In this document: piece by piece, positions 34,651-46,400 of the stretch
Position numbering within the stretch: the stretch's first letter is position 1
Layout of the letters: every line of letters starts with the position of its first letter
DNA from: Lyophyllum atratum
Taxonomy: Eukaryota > Basidiomycota > Agaricomycetes > Agaricales > Lyophyllaceae
Length of the DNA: 64,000 bases
Direction of reading: 5' to 3'
Assembly (NCBI GenBank): GCA_014905825.1
Contig: JACGCN010000055.1
Location: 124,001 to 188,000, forward strand
Position numbers and translations under genes: made by a program
Notes under the pieces: model-generated
Seen by the model: the letters and a program-made list of their open reading frames with translations, nothing else
Databases searched by the model: none
Told to the model about the DNA's origin: nothing

Positions 34651-37133
34651 GAGGTGTCGCTGTACGGCGTTGCAAGACATGACGTTGAATCTTGACAACA
34701 AACAAAGCAGAACGTACTTACATGTTGGAAATCCCTGACGATAATCCAGATGACCAGCGTGGATACGATAGATGCGCCAGGCGCCTTTGACCTTCCTTGA
34801 GTACTGAATACATAACATTCGAGAATATACTTCGGGAGCAAATTCCGCAAGGGCGGAGAGTGGTCACGGAAACGCGATAGGCATGATGTTAATTTCCAAT
34901 CAAGTGAACTTGAGGAATGCGAAAGGGAATCCAAGACTAAGTGGCACCGTTCTGGCAGGGAGGGTTAAAATTCACGCCTGATTTCAACAAATTCGTTGAT
35001 TAATTTCGTACGTGGAATGTTATCTTATCATGATTTCATCTAATCAAGATAATCAAGATAAGATAATAAGTGTCACGAACGCTCCTGACATGAGCAAAAG
35101 AGCAGATATGGTCTCCCAACGCCTCATATAAATCGCAACGGCTGATGATGAGGATGACGCATCAGAAGCGGTGAGATTCACCGCAGGCGGGAAGCAGGAG
35201 GTCTGGCCTCGGTCTGATTGCTCGAGCTCGAGCTCGGAGGATTGGGAGTTTCAGAACCACCAGCACCCATTCAAGATGACGAATTTTTGGAAAGACTGCA
35301 TATACCACACCACATCAACTGCCACGACTTGCTCCCGTTCAGGGAACCAGGGAATCTATGTGGGATCGGGTACGGACTGGGCGCCATGATTTGGAGCTCG
35401 AATAGTCTCAGCCATCGAGGAACGTCCATCCGACCTGAGTGATATTAGATATAGGAATATTCCGAAGCAAGTATGCGATACTCACTCGTTTGAAAAGAGG
35501 GGCTTGACTCTGAACGGTCGAAAGAGTCTTCCTCGCAGCAAGCAGGGGAGAGCGTGCCATTACCTACGTCGCGGGGGCGAGATCGTGAAGGCACACACAC
35601 CTCCCCGGGACGGAAGAAGGGGTCAGTGGCTGGGAAGCAGGGGGAGAAGCTCCGACGGAGACAGGTCAGGCGGTGCGTCTTGACGAGGTGGGTTATGGCG
35701 AGTTGGGGGACTCGGTGGAGCATGAACTGAACGACGGGAGGATTCCTTCAAGCGGGAGAGTACTGCCTCCTAGTCTTGCCCAGGGCAAGATCATCCGGGT
35801 CCAGCCCCCTACATTCACCCGCTCTTCTCCTGCCTTCCGACGACCCACGACATCCCTATGCTAGTGATGTGCTGGGCACCTTTGCGGTCGATGGGCTGTC
35901 CCGCTGCTCAGCTGCCCCGGTTCCCGCGATGAACGCCATCGGGCACGCCGCTGACGCGTCTGCTTGGATTCAGTCTGGGTCTGCCACCATGGCGAGCTGG
36001 AGCTGCCCCCGCGTCGCCCAAGCGTTCATCCGTTCTTCCCCAACCCCAACAATGCCACCCAGTTGCTCCTGGCAGTGGACTAGTCGACCCCTCTTGGAGA
36101 CTCAGTCACGATGCCGCAGAGGGATTTCGTCGACGCGGCGGAAGCAGCGAGGACGGTGAAGGTTCGTTGGGGGTGGTACTATGCCTGAAGGCGCCTGAGG
36201 AGTGCATCAATTTCTATGCAACGTTGCAAAAGCACTGTGCGCATACCGTGGCGTAGGAACAGAAAGCCATGCGGGAGAGTTTTGTCGCCGGCCCCGGTGC
36301 TCTGTCGCGTAGCATCTGGCTAGGGCCGGGTGGGCGCACCTCGTGGTCGGTGGGTGCCATATAGGGGGATAGTCGTTGGTGGGGTAGGGTATTGGGGGAT
36401 AGTCGTTGGTGGGATGGGGTATTTGGGGACGTGGTGGTTCTCGGGTGACCATGTTCAGGGGGTCCAAATGGGAGTGTCCTCACTTGCTGGTGGAAGTGAC
36501 GAGATATAGGGGCTGATTTTCCATCGAAGACACTTGCAGAGGGGGTGGCGTCGCTTAGAAGCTGGAGAGGCCGGGCTGTCATAGTTTCCGCATTGGGAGG
36601 ATTGCTATACGTTACCAGCAGACGTCCTCCAACCTGGAAAAGACGCCGTTAGAGAGTAATAAAATCTTGGCCAACGGGGGAGTCCTTACCACATAGACAT
36701 GGAGATAAGACTTGGCCAGCTCGATGTCTCACTTGCTCGCCGTGCGGTACTCGAGCTCAATCCCAAAAATGCGAGGGTGGTGGTCACTGAAGCGACTTTC
36801 TGGATCGCAGAAGACAACCCAGGAAGGCTGACGGGAGCAGTGGTGGGGAAAATGGACTGGTGAGGAGACATGTCCTGTTATCGAAGTCTGGTCCCTCGGA
36901 TGGGTATTGTAGCGGTTGGTACTTGGTCTAGGGTGCGGCAGGGGGGGAAAGGACTCAGTGGGCGACCTCTCTAGGTAATGAAATGGTGGAGGGCTGGAAG
37001 GGGGCAGGCGATGAAGTCCCAGTGAGCGGTTTAGGGCGAGAAAAAAAATGCGGCGAGCGACATTTTCAGGTGTATCATGTTGTCGAGGGCTGGATGAGTG
37101 GGGGGGAGATGCTGGCGCAGATCATTGGGTGTC
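34651..37133. other. Intergenic, low-support frames only
   Basis: It includes an AT-rich near-palindrome of ATCTTATC/GATAAGAT units at about 35020-35070 and a 127-codon frame at 35776-36159 that shows no domain or splice partner. The part from about 36280 on is the duplicate of the flank at 30.9-31.5 kb. Confidence 0.4.
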
Positions 37134-37265
37134 CATCAACACGTGGAGGTCGCTAGCCACTAGAAAATTTGTTTTTGGGACAGGAGTGCGTGAGCCATTT
37201 CGGGGTTTGACCAAGAGTCGATCTCCGCGATCGCAGCTCCGCTGTTTGTTTATTTCTGCCTCGTT
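37134..37265 (+). promoter_or_regulatory. Family Z upstream block (gene 3)
   Basis: It contains CATCAACACGTGGAGGTCG and, 75 bp later, ATCTCCGCGATCGCAGCTCC then GCTGTTTGTTTA, in the orientation of gene 3 and ending about 75 nt before its ATG. It matches the block of gene 2 closely at these two cores but not between them. Confidence 0.55.
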
Positions 37266-37340
37266 ACTTCCCTTTATTCCTACCTTTTCCCCCCACCTGC
37301 CCACGTATCTGCCCGGTCCCCACCACAGGATCGCCTGATC

Positions 37341-38816
37341 ATGAGATATAGCCGCGCATCCGCTTCCCGAGCATGCAGTAGTACACACATCGCCCAAAGC
37401 GCTCCGTCATCAGCCTCATCCGAAGGCGCGGGAAAATCACCGGCCACTACGCCACTCCCGGCTTTTGGGGGCAGACACGTCGAATCAGCGCACGATAAGG
37501 CACCACATCAGGCGGAGAATGGGATGGACACTGAAGAGGATGAAGCGGAGGGCGATAAACGTAAGAATATCATGGACATAGAGGAGCGCCGCAAGCAACT
37601 CGTGGCAGATGAATGGGCCACCGACGTCGAGCCCAAGCAGGTCCGATGTCGCGGGTGCCTTCGCTGGATCAAGCTAGACCAGCGCTCGATGTATTATCGT
37701 GGACTGTGGGACAAACATCGCGACCTCTGCCGCGGTATCAAGCGACTGAAGGGCGAATACATTCCCAAGGTAATATCGTCACAGCATGTGCCCCGATGTG
37801 CCGGTAAAGTGACATGAGACGTGTAATTTACAGAGAACGAGGAGATCGAAAGCTGCTCTTGCTTTGGCCAAGGAGAATGAGTCAGTCACTCCCATTCCAC
37901 AGTCGAGCCAAAGTCCCGCGTCATCAAGGAATGTCGAGCCACGCGATACGGACATGGCGACGACCCGAGCCCGGACAAGAGACGGCGAATTCCCTTCTCA
38001 GATCGCGTCCTCGTCTACTTTCGCCGCTGGAGAGTACGCCCGTAGAACCCGGCGTCGCAGTAGGGCTTCAACGGGGAGCCTCGCAAAATCAAACTCTTCA
38101 CGGTCCCCTATCCCCCTGGCGTTCTCCGACGCTGGGTCAAGGGTTCTGTCTGCGCCGAATGTCACAGCCCCACCTGCCATGAACCAGGTATACGTCTCGT
38201 CCATTGGCGATCGAGTTCCGATGACACCGCACATGCTTCAACACGCGAGCACTGCATCGACGACCTTACCACCTACCGCTCGTCTAAGTATCAAAGCGGA
38301 TGGATCTGCATTTAATCATAGACCTGTCTTGGATAGACAAAGGAGGAGCACGATGGCTGTCCCGGGATCACCGAGTGACTGCGATGAGCAGACCATAACC
38401 ATGGTTCATGGAGTAGATGGACGATCGAGCGGATTCGCGAGCGGCGAGCGGCCTGTTCCACGTGAAGTAGCCGATGGACACAGCCTTTCGTTCAACTACA
38501 ATAAGAGGGCGCGTGCCACAGAGGATTATGACGATGAAAACTACGACCGCGGAGTGTTCGCACCTGGTAAGGAGTTATACTTTCTGCACCGTCACACGTG
38601 TATCCCGATCTTGTCCACGCCCCTCCAGATATACCTAGCAAGTGCGCTTCCACTCCTTGCTACCACCGTTTCCGCTTCTCCACGCAGCGTGAGCTGGATA
38701 CGTACTTCGATGGCGCGACTGTCGAGTCGATGTCGGCTAATCTGTCTTCGTATGAGTACCATGTTCCTGCAGGTGCCCGATGCCTAGCGTCATTCGCAGA
38801 TAGGTCGCACAGGTGA
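37341..38816 (+). CDS. Family Z protein 3 (C2HC zinc-binding motif, unknown function)
   Basis: The model is join(37341..37769,37834..38566,38629..38816), 449 residues. Exons 1 and 3 have the same lengths as in gene 2 (429 and 188 nt), and the exon 1 proteins are nearly identical across the C-x2-C-x19-H-x3-C motif (CRGCLRWIKLDQRSMYYRG, then HRDLC). The middle exon has diverged strongly, with only short shared pieces such as the SFNY and DRGVFAPG boundary motifs. The end carries KCASTPCYHRFRFSTQ, DTYFDGATVESMS and GARCLASF, with both cysteines of the C-terminal pair. Conserved ends around a fast-changing middle suggest two functional modules linked by a disordered tether. Confidence 0.82.
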
Positions 38817-39620
38817 CCCGTCTTCGTTGTGGCTGAGGATATGGTGACGCTTGTGGAGCATAGATGGCGCAGAACTGAATAGCATGATCGCTTTGTCCGT
38901 GTAAATGTAATACAGCCATGCTGGTCATTGACATTTAGCAGGTTCGTTCTCTGAGCTTATCTGAAATGTCCACACTGCTGGTGAGTGCTGGCCCGCTTTG
39001 AGACTGGACGCATTCCTCACCTTCGAGAGTTGGTTGCCTCGGGACCTATCCTGACAGAAAAAAGCCATGAAAGCTCCAGATATCTTGTGCCTCTGCCTAT
39101 TTTTCGGACCTGAGGCAGTTGAATCAGTGGTGGCTGTGTACATAGTTGTGCCTTCGCAAGGTACCCAATTCGGCTGGTTGCTCACACTCAAACCGTGACT
39201 TTGATCAAAAGTCGCTCATAGGAACCCCCGCCACCACCCTGTATACCCCAGTGCCTCGAGATCCTGATAGAAACTGTTGAATAAATAGCTCCCGTGCGCA
39301 TTCTACAGTTCTTCGTGAGCAGTCTAAGTTTCCTTGCATGCCATTTTCTCAAATTATTTCGCAAGAAATGACACTTGAATCAATAATCGTTCATCTCTGA
39401 ACCATCACGGCGACACTGTGTGCGTCGCGAGAGCCTGGAGGACTTGAGAGAAACTGATGAAGAAATACTACCCTTGCGCGTTCTATCGCTCTTCGTAAGC
39501 GGTCTACGATTTCTCGCCTGTCATTTTTTGGAAGAATTTCACAGTGTATGTGACCTGAACTGCGCGATGGTATCACCATCTTGCGGCTAGGGCTAGCAAC
39601 TGTTGGAAAACCTGGCAGAC
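38817..39620. other. Intergenic, nothing seen
   Basis: Short frames only. Two loosely similar stretches near 39260-39360 and 39440-39550 (AGAAACTG(T/A)TGAA(T/G)AAATA, GCGTTCTA, TCTTCGT(A/G)AGC) look like an old local duplication. Confidence 0.4.
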
Positions 39621-40153
39621 TATAGTGCTCTTGAACGTCTACTGGTCCCTCTTCGTCACTTTCGATGGAGCTTCAAAGCTTCTTCACAGGGTTCTTACGC
39701 CAGATGGCGGATATAGAGCTCGAGCTCCACTCTTTTTACCATTCCTTGCGGTGTGCGATGCTTTGGAAGAATTGACAATTTCTGTTCCTCATTACCCCGG
39801 GGCGCTTTTTTTTCAGCCATGGGATGTGGGTTAGGGTAGATGCAGTGGGGGCCCGCTCTCCCTAACCTCAGGTCATTTGCGACGTTCTTTGTCTTGTAAA
39901 TTATTGCTCCCGACTACTTACGATTCCGATGGTATCCAGTGTACGGATCAGCTCGCTGAATGGTTACGCTCTCAACATACTATATCACACGCGACGATTG
40001 AAAGACGTCACTATTTACGTTCATCCCGAAGACGAAGGTGGATACGGCAGTCTTGAAATGCCCGACACGCGATGGGATTTCTTGGATCGCCTAGGCTGCA
40101 TCAACACATCTATGATGAAGTCCGTTGTCCGGAGGGATCTCTGCTATACATGA
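39621..40153 (+). pseudogene. F-box/LRR protein relic
   Basis: Fragments match the C-terminal half of the F-box protein at 25-27 kb: FLAVCDALEELTISV with FLSSCDALEELGIDL, and GGGCCCGCTCTCCCTAACCT with its GPALPNLTSF region. Stops and frame changes separate the pieces, and there is no F-box. The last piece (RRLKDVTIYVH) also resembles the relic at 29.2 kb. Confidence 0.6.
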
Positions 40154-40486
40154 GACCGCTGGATATCGGCGATGCGCATTGAGAGTAGTCAGCTGAGTAG
40201 CGCAGAGACGAAGAGTAACTATTCAATTATGACAGAACTTTGCCCAAAGTATGTAGGAACGAGCATGTAGGAACGGATAAAGGAATGTCGGCGGTTCATG
40301 GAGAACCTGAGAGGAATGATATGTGAATGAGGGAGCGTGTGTTGTGGACCCGGAGGTGACGAAAGCTGAAGCATAACGGAGCATTCCAAGAATAAATATG
40401 CAGAAAAATGGGAGAACCAATCAAAAGGGTATCACATCCGCACAAGACGAAAAATCCGGAGATCCTCGAGTCCAAAGGTTCATAGT
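40154..40486. other. Short intergenic gap, nothing seen
   Basis: The stretch between the F-box relic and the stop codon of the minus-strand serine-rich gene has no supported feature. Confidence 0.35.
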
Positions 40487-41778
40487 TCAATGCGACCCAA
40501 TTAATAAGTGCACCTTCCGCAGCCTCTTCAGCATCTTCTTCCACCACACCTGCGGACCTGACTTTGACTCCTCCGCCGTGACGTTTGGGTTAGGCTCAGC
40601 CTTTGTGCTAGTTGTAGACCGATTGTCCAGGGGAGTAACCGTAACGGAAGGTGGACGAGATGGGCAAGGGCTGGGAGGGTGAGAAGAGTAGACTGAAGGG
40701 GATTCGCGACCGGACGGGGGGAGCATGCCGAGGTCGAACCAGTTCATGCCTCCACGATATCCAAGTCCGAGGTCCAGCGCAGCGTCGATGCCTAGATCCA
40801 TGTCGAGCCCGGTGTCCAACTGCCGTATTTCTTCTGGGGACATGGTCGGTTCGATCGGTACTTCTGCCTGGGGTGCTATGACCACTGCTTCCTGGACAAC
40901 AGGTGCAGGGAGCTGCGACGTCGACGCTGAGGTAGAATCGGGGGTGGATTCAGAAGAGCCGCTCAAGACGGTTTGCATGAATGACGCCCATTCGCCTGGA
41001 TTTTCTGCGCCGAGGCCTTCAATCTGGATCTCGGGAGTCGGCGTTTCAGGCTCGGGAGCGAAAGAGCGGCTTCGGCTACGCGGCGGGAGGGTAGATGGGC
41101 GGCGGTGGAGGATATTCCAGTCCGGGGATACCGATCGTTGCGACGGACGCAGAGCCGAATCAAGAGAGGTCGAGCGCACTGTCGAGAAGAGAACACCGTC
41201 CTCGGCAACGTCCTCCGAGCCAATGGCTCCCCATTCTATCCTCCTGTTTCGGTCAATAGGCGTTCCACGTCCGACGTATCGCATGAGCGGCCATGATCCT
41301 CGAACGACCGAGGTCGAGGCAATATACGGCACTCGAGGCGAAGGCGACGGGCTTTTCTTGGAGGAAGCCCCTTGCGACTGTGAAGTCGTTGAGGAGTGGA
41401 AGGATACAGACTGCCTTGGCGAAGCCGATGGAGATTCAGAACGAGCGTCTGTGTAAATGGATGCTGGAGGAGAAGGGACCGGTGAGAGGCATGAAAGGTC
41501 CAAATCAAACTCGGTAAAGCCCTCGAAAGCGGGTATATCTACGACAGTCTCCTGCAGGCCATGAACTGTCGCATCGTCTCCATCAGATTCGCGCAAAGAG
41601 ACCTTTGTGGCCTTCGCTTGAGCAGCCGCTATGGCATCTCGTATGACGTTGGAATCGACTCTACACGGAAGAAATGGCGTTTGGCGTCAGCCTAACTTCA
41701 AAGAAAGTTTTTGTTTCCGCCAACCACGTCCCCTTTGACTGATGGGAATGGAGAGAAAAGTGCGTACATTTCTACCAT
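40487..41778 (-). CDS. Serine/proline-rich protein, unknown function
   Basis: The model is complement(join(40487..41660,41768..41778)), 394 residues if it starts at the ATG at 41778. The frame stays open further upstream (YHYWDPQNK), so earlier exons may exist. The intron is GT...AG. The N-terminus (VDSNVIRDAIAAAQAKATK) is probably helical. Most of the rest is low-complexity S/P. Islands include RYVGRGTPIDRNRRIEWG, EWASFMQTVL and GGMNWFDLGMLPP, and the C-terminus is basic (WWKKMLKRLRK). The VGRGTPxDR and xWxxF islands recur in the same order in the gene at 43.5-47.3 kb, so the two are probably distant paralogs. No enzyme motif was seen; a regulatory or scaffolding role would be a guess. Confidence 0.7.
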
Positions 41779-42792
41779 TGTTCCGTCCTGTTCTGAAGAC
41801 TTGTTCTGAGGATCCCAGTAGTGGTATGACGCTTGTCTTCCAGGAAGGGGGGTTGAGCTCGCAGGTAAGGAGGAGCTGGTGGGGTGGTGGGCTTCGTAAG
41901 TGCAGGTCGGAAAGGACCAGCAGCAGCGAATGCAAAATGAATGGATCAGAGAGACGCTGGGGCCAGGCCACGGAGTGCTCGGGGATTTAAAAGCGTTCGT
42001 GTTCTGGAAACATGATGAAGGCGGCGATTACGTCCTTGGCGACTTCTTGTTGGCGGAAGCTCCACGAAGGATTGCGGGAGAAGCCTGGTGTGATCAACGT
42101 GGGATGGACGTGGCCGTCGGAGAACAACGTTGCAAAGGGGTGGTAGCAGAAGGAGCCCCCAAGTAGGCGGGCCCTTGCTTTAGATATCGAGTGAATACAG
42201 GACGCGCAGACTCGACACAATCCTGCGTTTCAGACGCATGTTCAGGTAGACTTTGCTGCGAATCAAGGTGTAGCTTTACAGTAGAGGACTTCTGGCTTCT
42301 CATGAGTATCAGAGAGGTAAACTTGACGTTTCGGGGTGGGTGTCTATTACGTGGAAGAAAACCGGTAAGTACCCGCGACTCTTGTCGACAGGATCATGAT
42401 CGCTGACAAGGCGTGTCCGCTAAGAAACGCGATGGTTTGCAGTGGACAAGTAATGTCGGGCAGGAGGGGCACCCTCGCTAACGGCTAATGGAGCATCCAA
42501 ACCACGCCAGGCTTTTCTCCTTTACACTCGTTCGCCCTCGACGAGGTGGAGTGAAGCTAACAGCGTTGGTGTTGTTGACGGGTACCTGTCGAGGAAGCTT
42601 CCCCAGAAGCCTGCCAGAGTGTCGTCCCAATCGAGGTCCAAAGAAGTTCGCATGGTCTCCTTCGAATTGTCTGAATGAGAGAGCTGAGGCTGTATGACAT
42701 GCCCTAGAGCGTCGTGTTGGGGACACACACTGGTCTTCTGAGTACGAGTCTCAAGGGTCAAGATACGCCCATACGCCGACGTACCATGTCGC
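41779..42792. other. Intergenic, possible upstream exons of the serine-rich gene
   Basis: An open minus-strand frame continues the first exon of the 40.5 kb gene up to about 41900, but no start or acceptor could be fixed. The rest shows only short frames. Confidence 0.35.
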
Positions 42793-43120
42793 GAAGGAGC
42801 TTAAGCTACGTCCAACGAGGGTTGACCGACGACGAACGGCGTGGAATGGCGATGGTGGGAAGTTGATGGTCAGGTCAAGAAGATTTTTTCTTTTGAAATT
42901 ACAACTTCAGAAAGGATTCAGTCACACTTCCCGCAGCATCACAACGTCAGGCTTTAGTCGGGAAGGAGCTTCAGCTACGTCCAACGAGGGTTGACGAAGG
43001 GGGAATGGCGACGGTGGTAGCAAGTGGTATCAGTCAAAAACAGAAAGAAAATCGGAACTCCAACTCCAGAAAGTCGTCAGTCACAGTTCCCACAGCATCG
43101 CGACATCTAGTCTCGATACA
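42793..43120. repeat. Diverged tandem duplication of about 165 bp
   Basis: Copy 1 starts at 42793 and copy 2 at 42962 with GAAGGAGCTT(A/C)AGCTACGTCC. Both run on through ACGAGGGTTGAC, GGAATGGCGA, CTCCAGAAAG-like and CAGTCACA(C/G)TTCCC motifs. They have drifted enough to be older than the repeats at 29 kb. Confidence 0.75.
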
Positions 43121-43498
43121 ACACTCCAAAAATCGATTTGAAGATAGTCGTTCAGTTGATATGAACACGACATCAGGCCTCGCATCCATCCACAAATTCC
43201 AATATATAACCAACCAACTCCACAAATCATACAACAACGGATATAAAGTAACTCTATCACAAAACACGCCATAACGGCCATACACTACACATACACAACA
43301 AAAAAAAGGAGAGGAGATGAGAGGAGGGAGGGTACATCCAAACGAGCAGGGATATATAAATAACATAGATAGATAAATAAATAAGCTGTGATTCCGCGTG
43401 ATGAAGAGAGAGAGAGGATGGAGAGAGGAAGGGAGCAAAAAAGTCGAAGAGCGTCAACCAATAAATGAGAGTACCGCAGTGAAGGGGGGAGGGCCGCA
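43121..43498. other. 3' intergenic region, AT-rich
   Basis: The AT-rich stretch follows the stop of the minus-strand gene at 43499 and includes purine-rich runs (GAGAGAGAG at about 43400). It is likely the 3' untranslated and termination region; nothing else was seen. Confidence 0.4.
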
Positions 43499-46400
43499 TC
43501 ACCCAAGCGCAAAGCTCAACGTACTCGTCGCCCCCCCCTCAAACCCCTCCATCCCCGCCGCCCCCATCCCCATCCCCATCCCCTCCCCCGCACCTCCAAA
43601 CACCCCACTCTCCCCCACATGCACAGGCCCCGGAGTCGGAGTCGGCGGAGGCGACACAGGCGACGACGGCGGCGCCAACCACCCCGACCCCACCCCCACC
43701 GCCATCCCAATCCCCACCCCCACCCCCACCCCAAAGCCCATCCCAAACATCCCCATCCCCATGCTCATGTCCGTCGCCGGGTCCCCCGTGAGCATCCCCA
43801 TCCCCATGTTCATGCTCATATTCATGTTCATGTTGATGCCCATGCCCATGCCGAGGAGGTCGAGCGGGGGGGAGAGGGGCGGGGTGAGGTCGAGGCTGAG
43901 GGTGTCTGGGTTCCGATGCGGATGGGGGTGGGGGACGACATCCATGTATCCCATAGCGCCGGGACTGTTGCCCGACACAGGCCCACCACTACCCCCCATC
44001 CCTCCGCCCTCCCGCTTCAGACTTTCAAAAAAAGCATCCCACACGGTCTGATCAGGCTCCAAATGCGCCTGCGCCTGCGCCTGCGTATGCACCTGCTCTC
44101 CCGAACACGACGGGGCCGAATCCATGCTCCCCCCAGGCGGAGGAGCCGAGAACCTCTCCTCCTCCCTCCCCATCCCGCCCCTAAGCCCCCCCATCCCCAC
44201 CCCCACCCCCCCTCCCCAACCTCCTCTCCAACCCCCTCGCCCCCCTCCCCATCCCCCTCCCCCTCACCTCTCCCCCCTCCGTGCCCCCGCCTCCAAGCCC
44301 CCACCTTCCCGGCCCAAGCGCCCACTGCGCCGCCCTAGCCCTATCCACCGGCGTCCCCCTCCCCACTAACCCGCGCGGACCCGTGATCTCCATCTGCCGC
44401 AAAGCGTGCACGGGGATGGTGGAGAGGCGCGGAGGGGGCACGGGGAGGGTGGATTCGTAGGGGTAGGCGTATCCGGGGGACGAGGGGAAGAATGTGGGTG
44501 TGGCTGGGGGTGGTGTTGGCGTTCGTGGAGGAGGGGGAGCAGGTGTGGACGGGCGCGAGAGGAGAGGGGGTGGTGTTGTTGGCCCCGTCTGTGTCGGTGT
44601 CGGCTCTAGCGACGTGGGCGAGGGCGAGGAAGGCACCTCGTCTACAGGTACTGCCAAGTGCGGCGGTGCCTCCCTGACGTGCCCATTTACAGACACCATA
44701 TCAGAATCAGCAGCCTCTCCCCCATCTTCATCCACATCCATCTCCCCAAACCCAAACGCCGGCGACGCCTCATACACCGGACTCGGCGGCACATAAAACG
44801 CCAACATCCTCCCCCCCACCCCCTCCCTCCCCTCCGCCTTCCCCCTCCCTCTCTCCCGCCCCCCGAGCGCAGAAGACAGCTCAGCATGGAACGACGGGTC
44901 ATGCGCGTACGCCTCCGGGTCGACTTCGCCCTCCGCGTCTACGTCGTCTTCCTCCTCTGCGTGTCGTTGCTTTTTGGCTATGGGGCCCGGCTCGTCATAG
45001 TCGTCGTCGCTGAGCTCGCTCTCATAGTCGCTCCAGTCCTCCCCGCTGCTCTCCGCATCATCGAGATCATCATCATCCGCACCAGGGTCTCCCTCGCTGC
45101 TGTCACTGGCATCGTGCGTGACGGCCCAGGGGCGGGGGTACCCATGCCGCAGAAAATAATCGTCCGCCTCCTGCGTGACGAGGTCCCGAATCGTGAGAGG
45201 TGAGTACCGCCGTTGCCTGGTGCGAAGGAAGGAAGAAAGGAAGGCGTCAGCATGGGTGTGCAAAGGAAACGAAAACATAATCAAAAGAAAGGAAGGGAAA
45301 ACGGTAAACCCCTCCTCCTCCGACCCCCACCCTCAAAAACCAATACCGCGCGTGGCTCCCCAGCCCAAGCCGGGGTGCGCAAGGGAGACCAAAACATAGT
45401 CAAGAGAAAGAGAAAAACCCCCTCCTCCAACCTCCCTCCTCAAAACCGATACCACGCATGCCTCCCCAGCCCGAGCCGGGGTGCGCAAGGGGAAACAAAA
45501 CAGGATCAAAAGAAGAAAAGAAAAAATTGTGAAATTCCCTCCTCCTCCAACCCCACCCTGAAAATCAAAACGACGCCAAGCCCCAGAAAAATCACATATA
45601 ACAAAGGGGGAAAAGAAAGAAAAAAAGGAAAGCAAAAAACCAACTCACAGCTCCCAAACCCTTGTCTTACACGCCGTCTTCCACACCCCACTCCCCGGCC
45701 CCACCCTCAGCGGCTCCAGCTGCACCTGCTGCTGCCTCTGCTCAAGGTGCACCTGCTGCGGTTGGACATGGACTTGCTGCTGCTGGGTGCTGGCGTACGG
45801 GGCTTCGTGCTGGTGTTGTTGGTGTTGGTGTTGTTGCTGCTCTTGGAAATGCTGCTGGAACTCAAAGGATTGCGGTTGGAGTTGTGGTAACGAGATTTCC
45901 ATAGGATGCGCCCGCTCCTCCTCCACCCGTAGCGGGAGCTGGACCTGGTCCTGGTGAGGTACATCAACGCGAGTGGCCAGAAGGTTCTGCTTAGGCTCCT
46001 CCTCCATCATCGTCTCCGTCTTCTCCACCCCACCAGACCCCGCCGGAGCTGGAATCTCAATCCTCAACGGCGCGGGATGGTGCCGCGATTGAATGGGGAT
46101 GGGCAGGGGCAGAGAAGGAGGGGCAGGCGCGTCCTCCATGAAGGGCTCAAAATCATCCGGGATCGGTATATGCGGGTGTTCGAGCTCGAGGCGGCTTTCC
46201 TCGTGCGGGTGGGGGTGGGGGAGGGGCGCTACGGAGGGTGGGAGCTTGTCGGTGTCGAGGTGGACCTTGAAGGCAGGAGCAGGAGCAGGAGGAGGGGCAC
46301 CTGATGAAGCTACGGAGTCCCTCCTGCGCCTTGTGCGTGGCGCAAGGGGAGGGGTGAGGGGACCTGACGCCCGGCGGGGTGAGCTACGCCGGGTGCTCCT

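Noticed and set aside
35776..36159. 127-codon plus-strand frame.
   Set aside because: No domain, no paralog, no splice partner, and composition like the surrounding non-coding DNA.
43005..43512. Tyr/Leu/Ser-rich minus-strand frames resembling membrane proteins.
   Set aside because: They arise from AT-rich, simple-sequence 3' flanking DNA and overlap in several frames.
43398..44338. Long plus-strand His/Pro-rich and Pro-rich frames.
   Set aside because: Low-complexity complements of the minus-strand Met-Gly-rich exon; no start context or splice partners.
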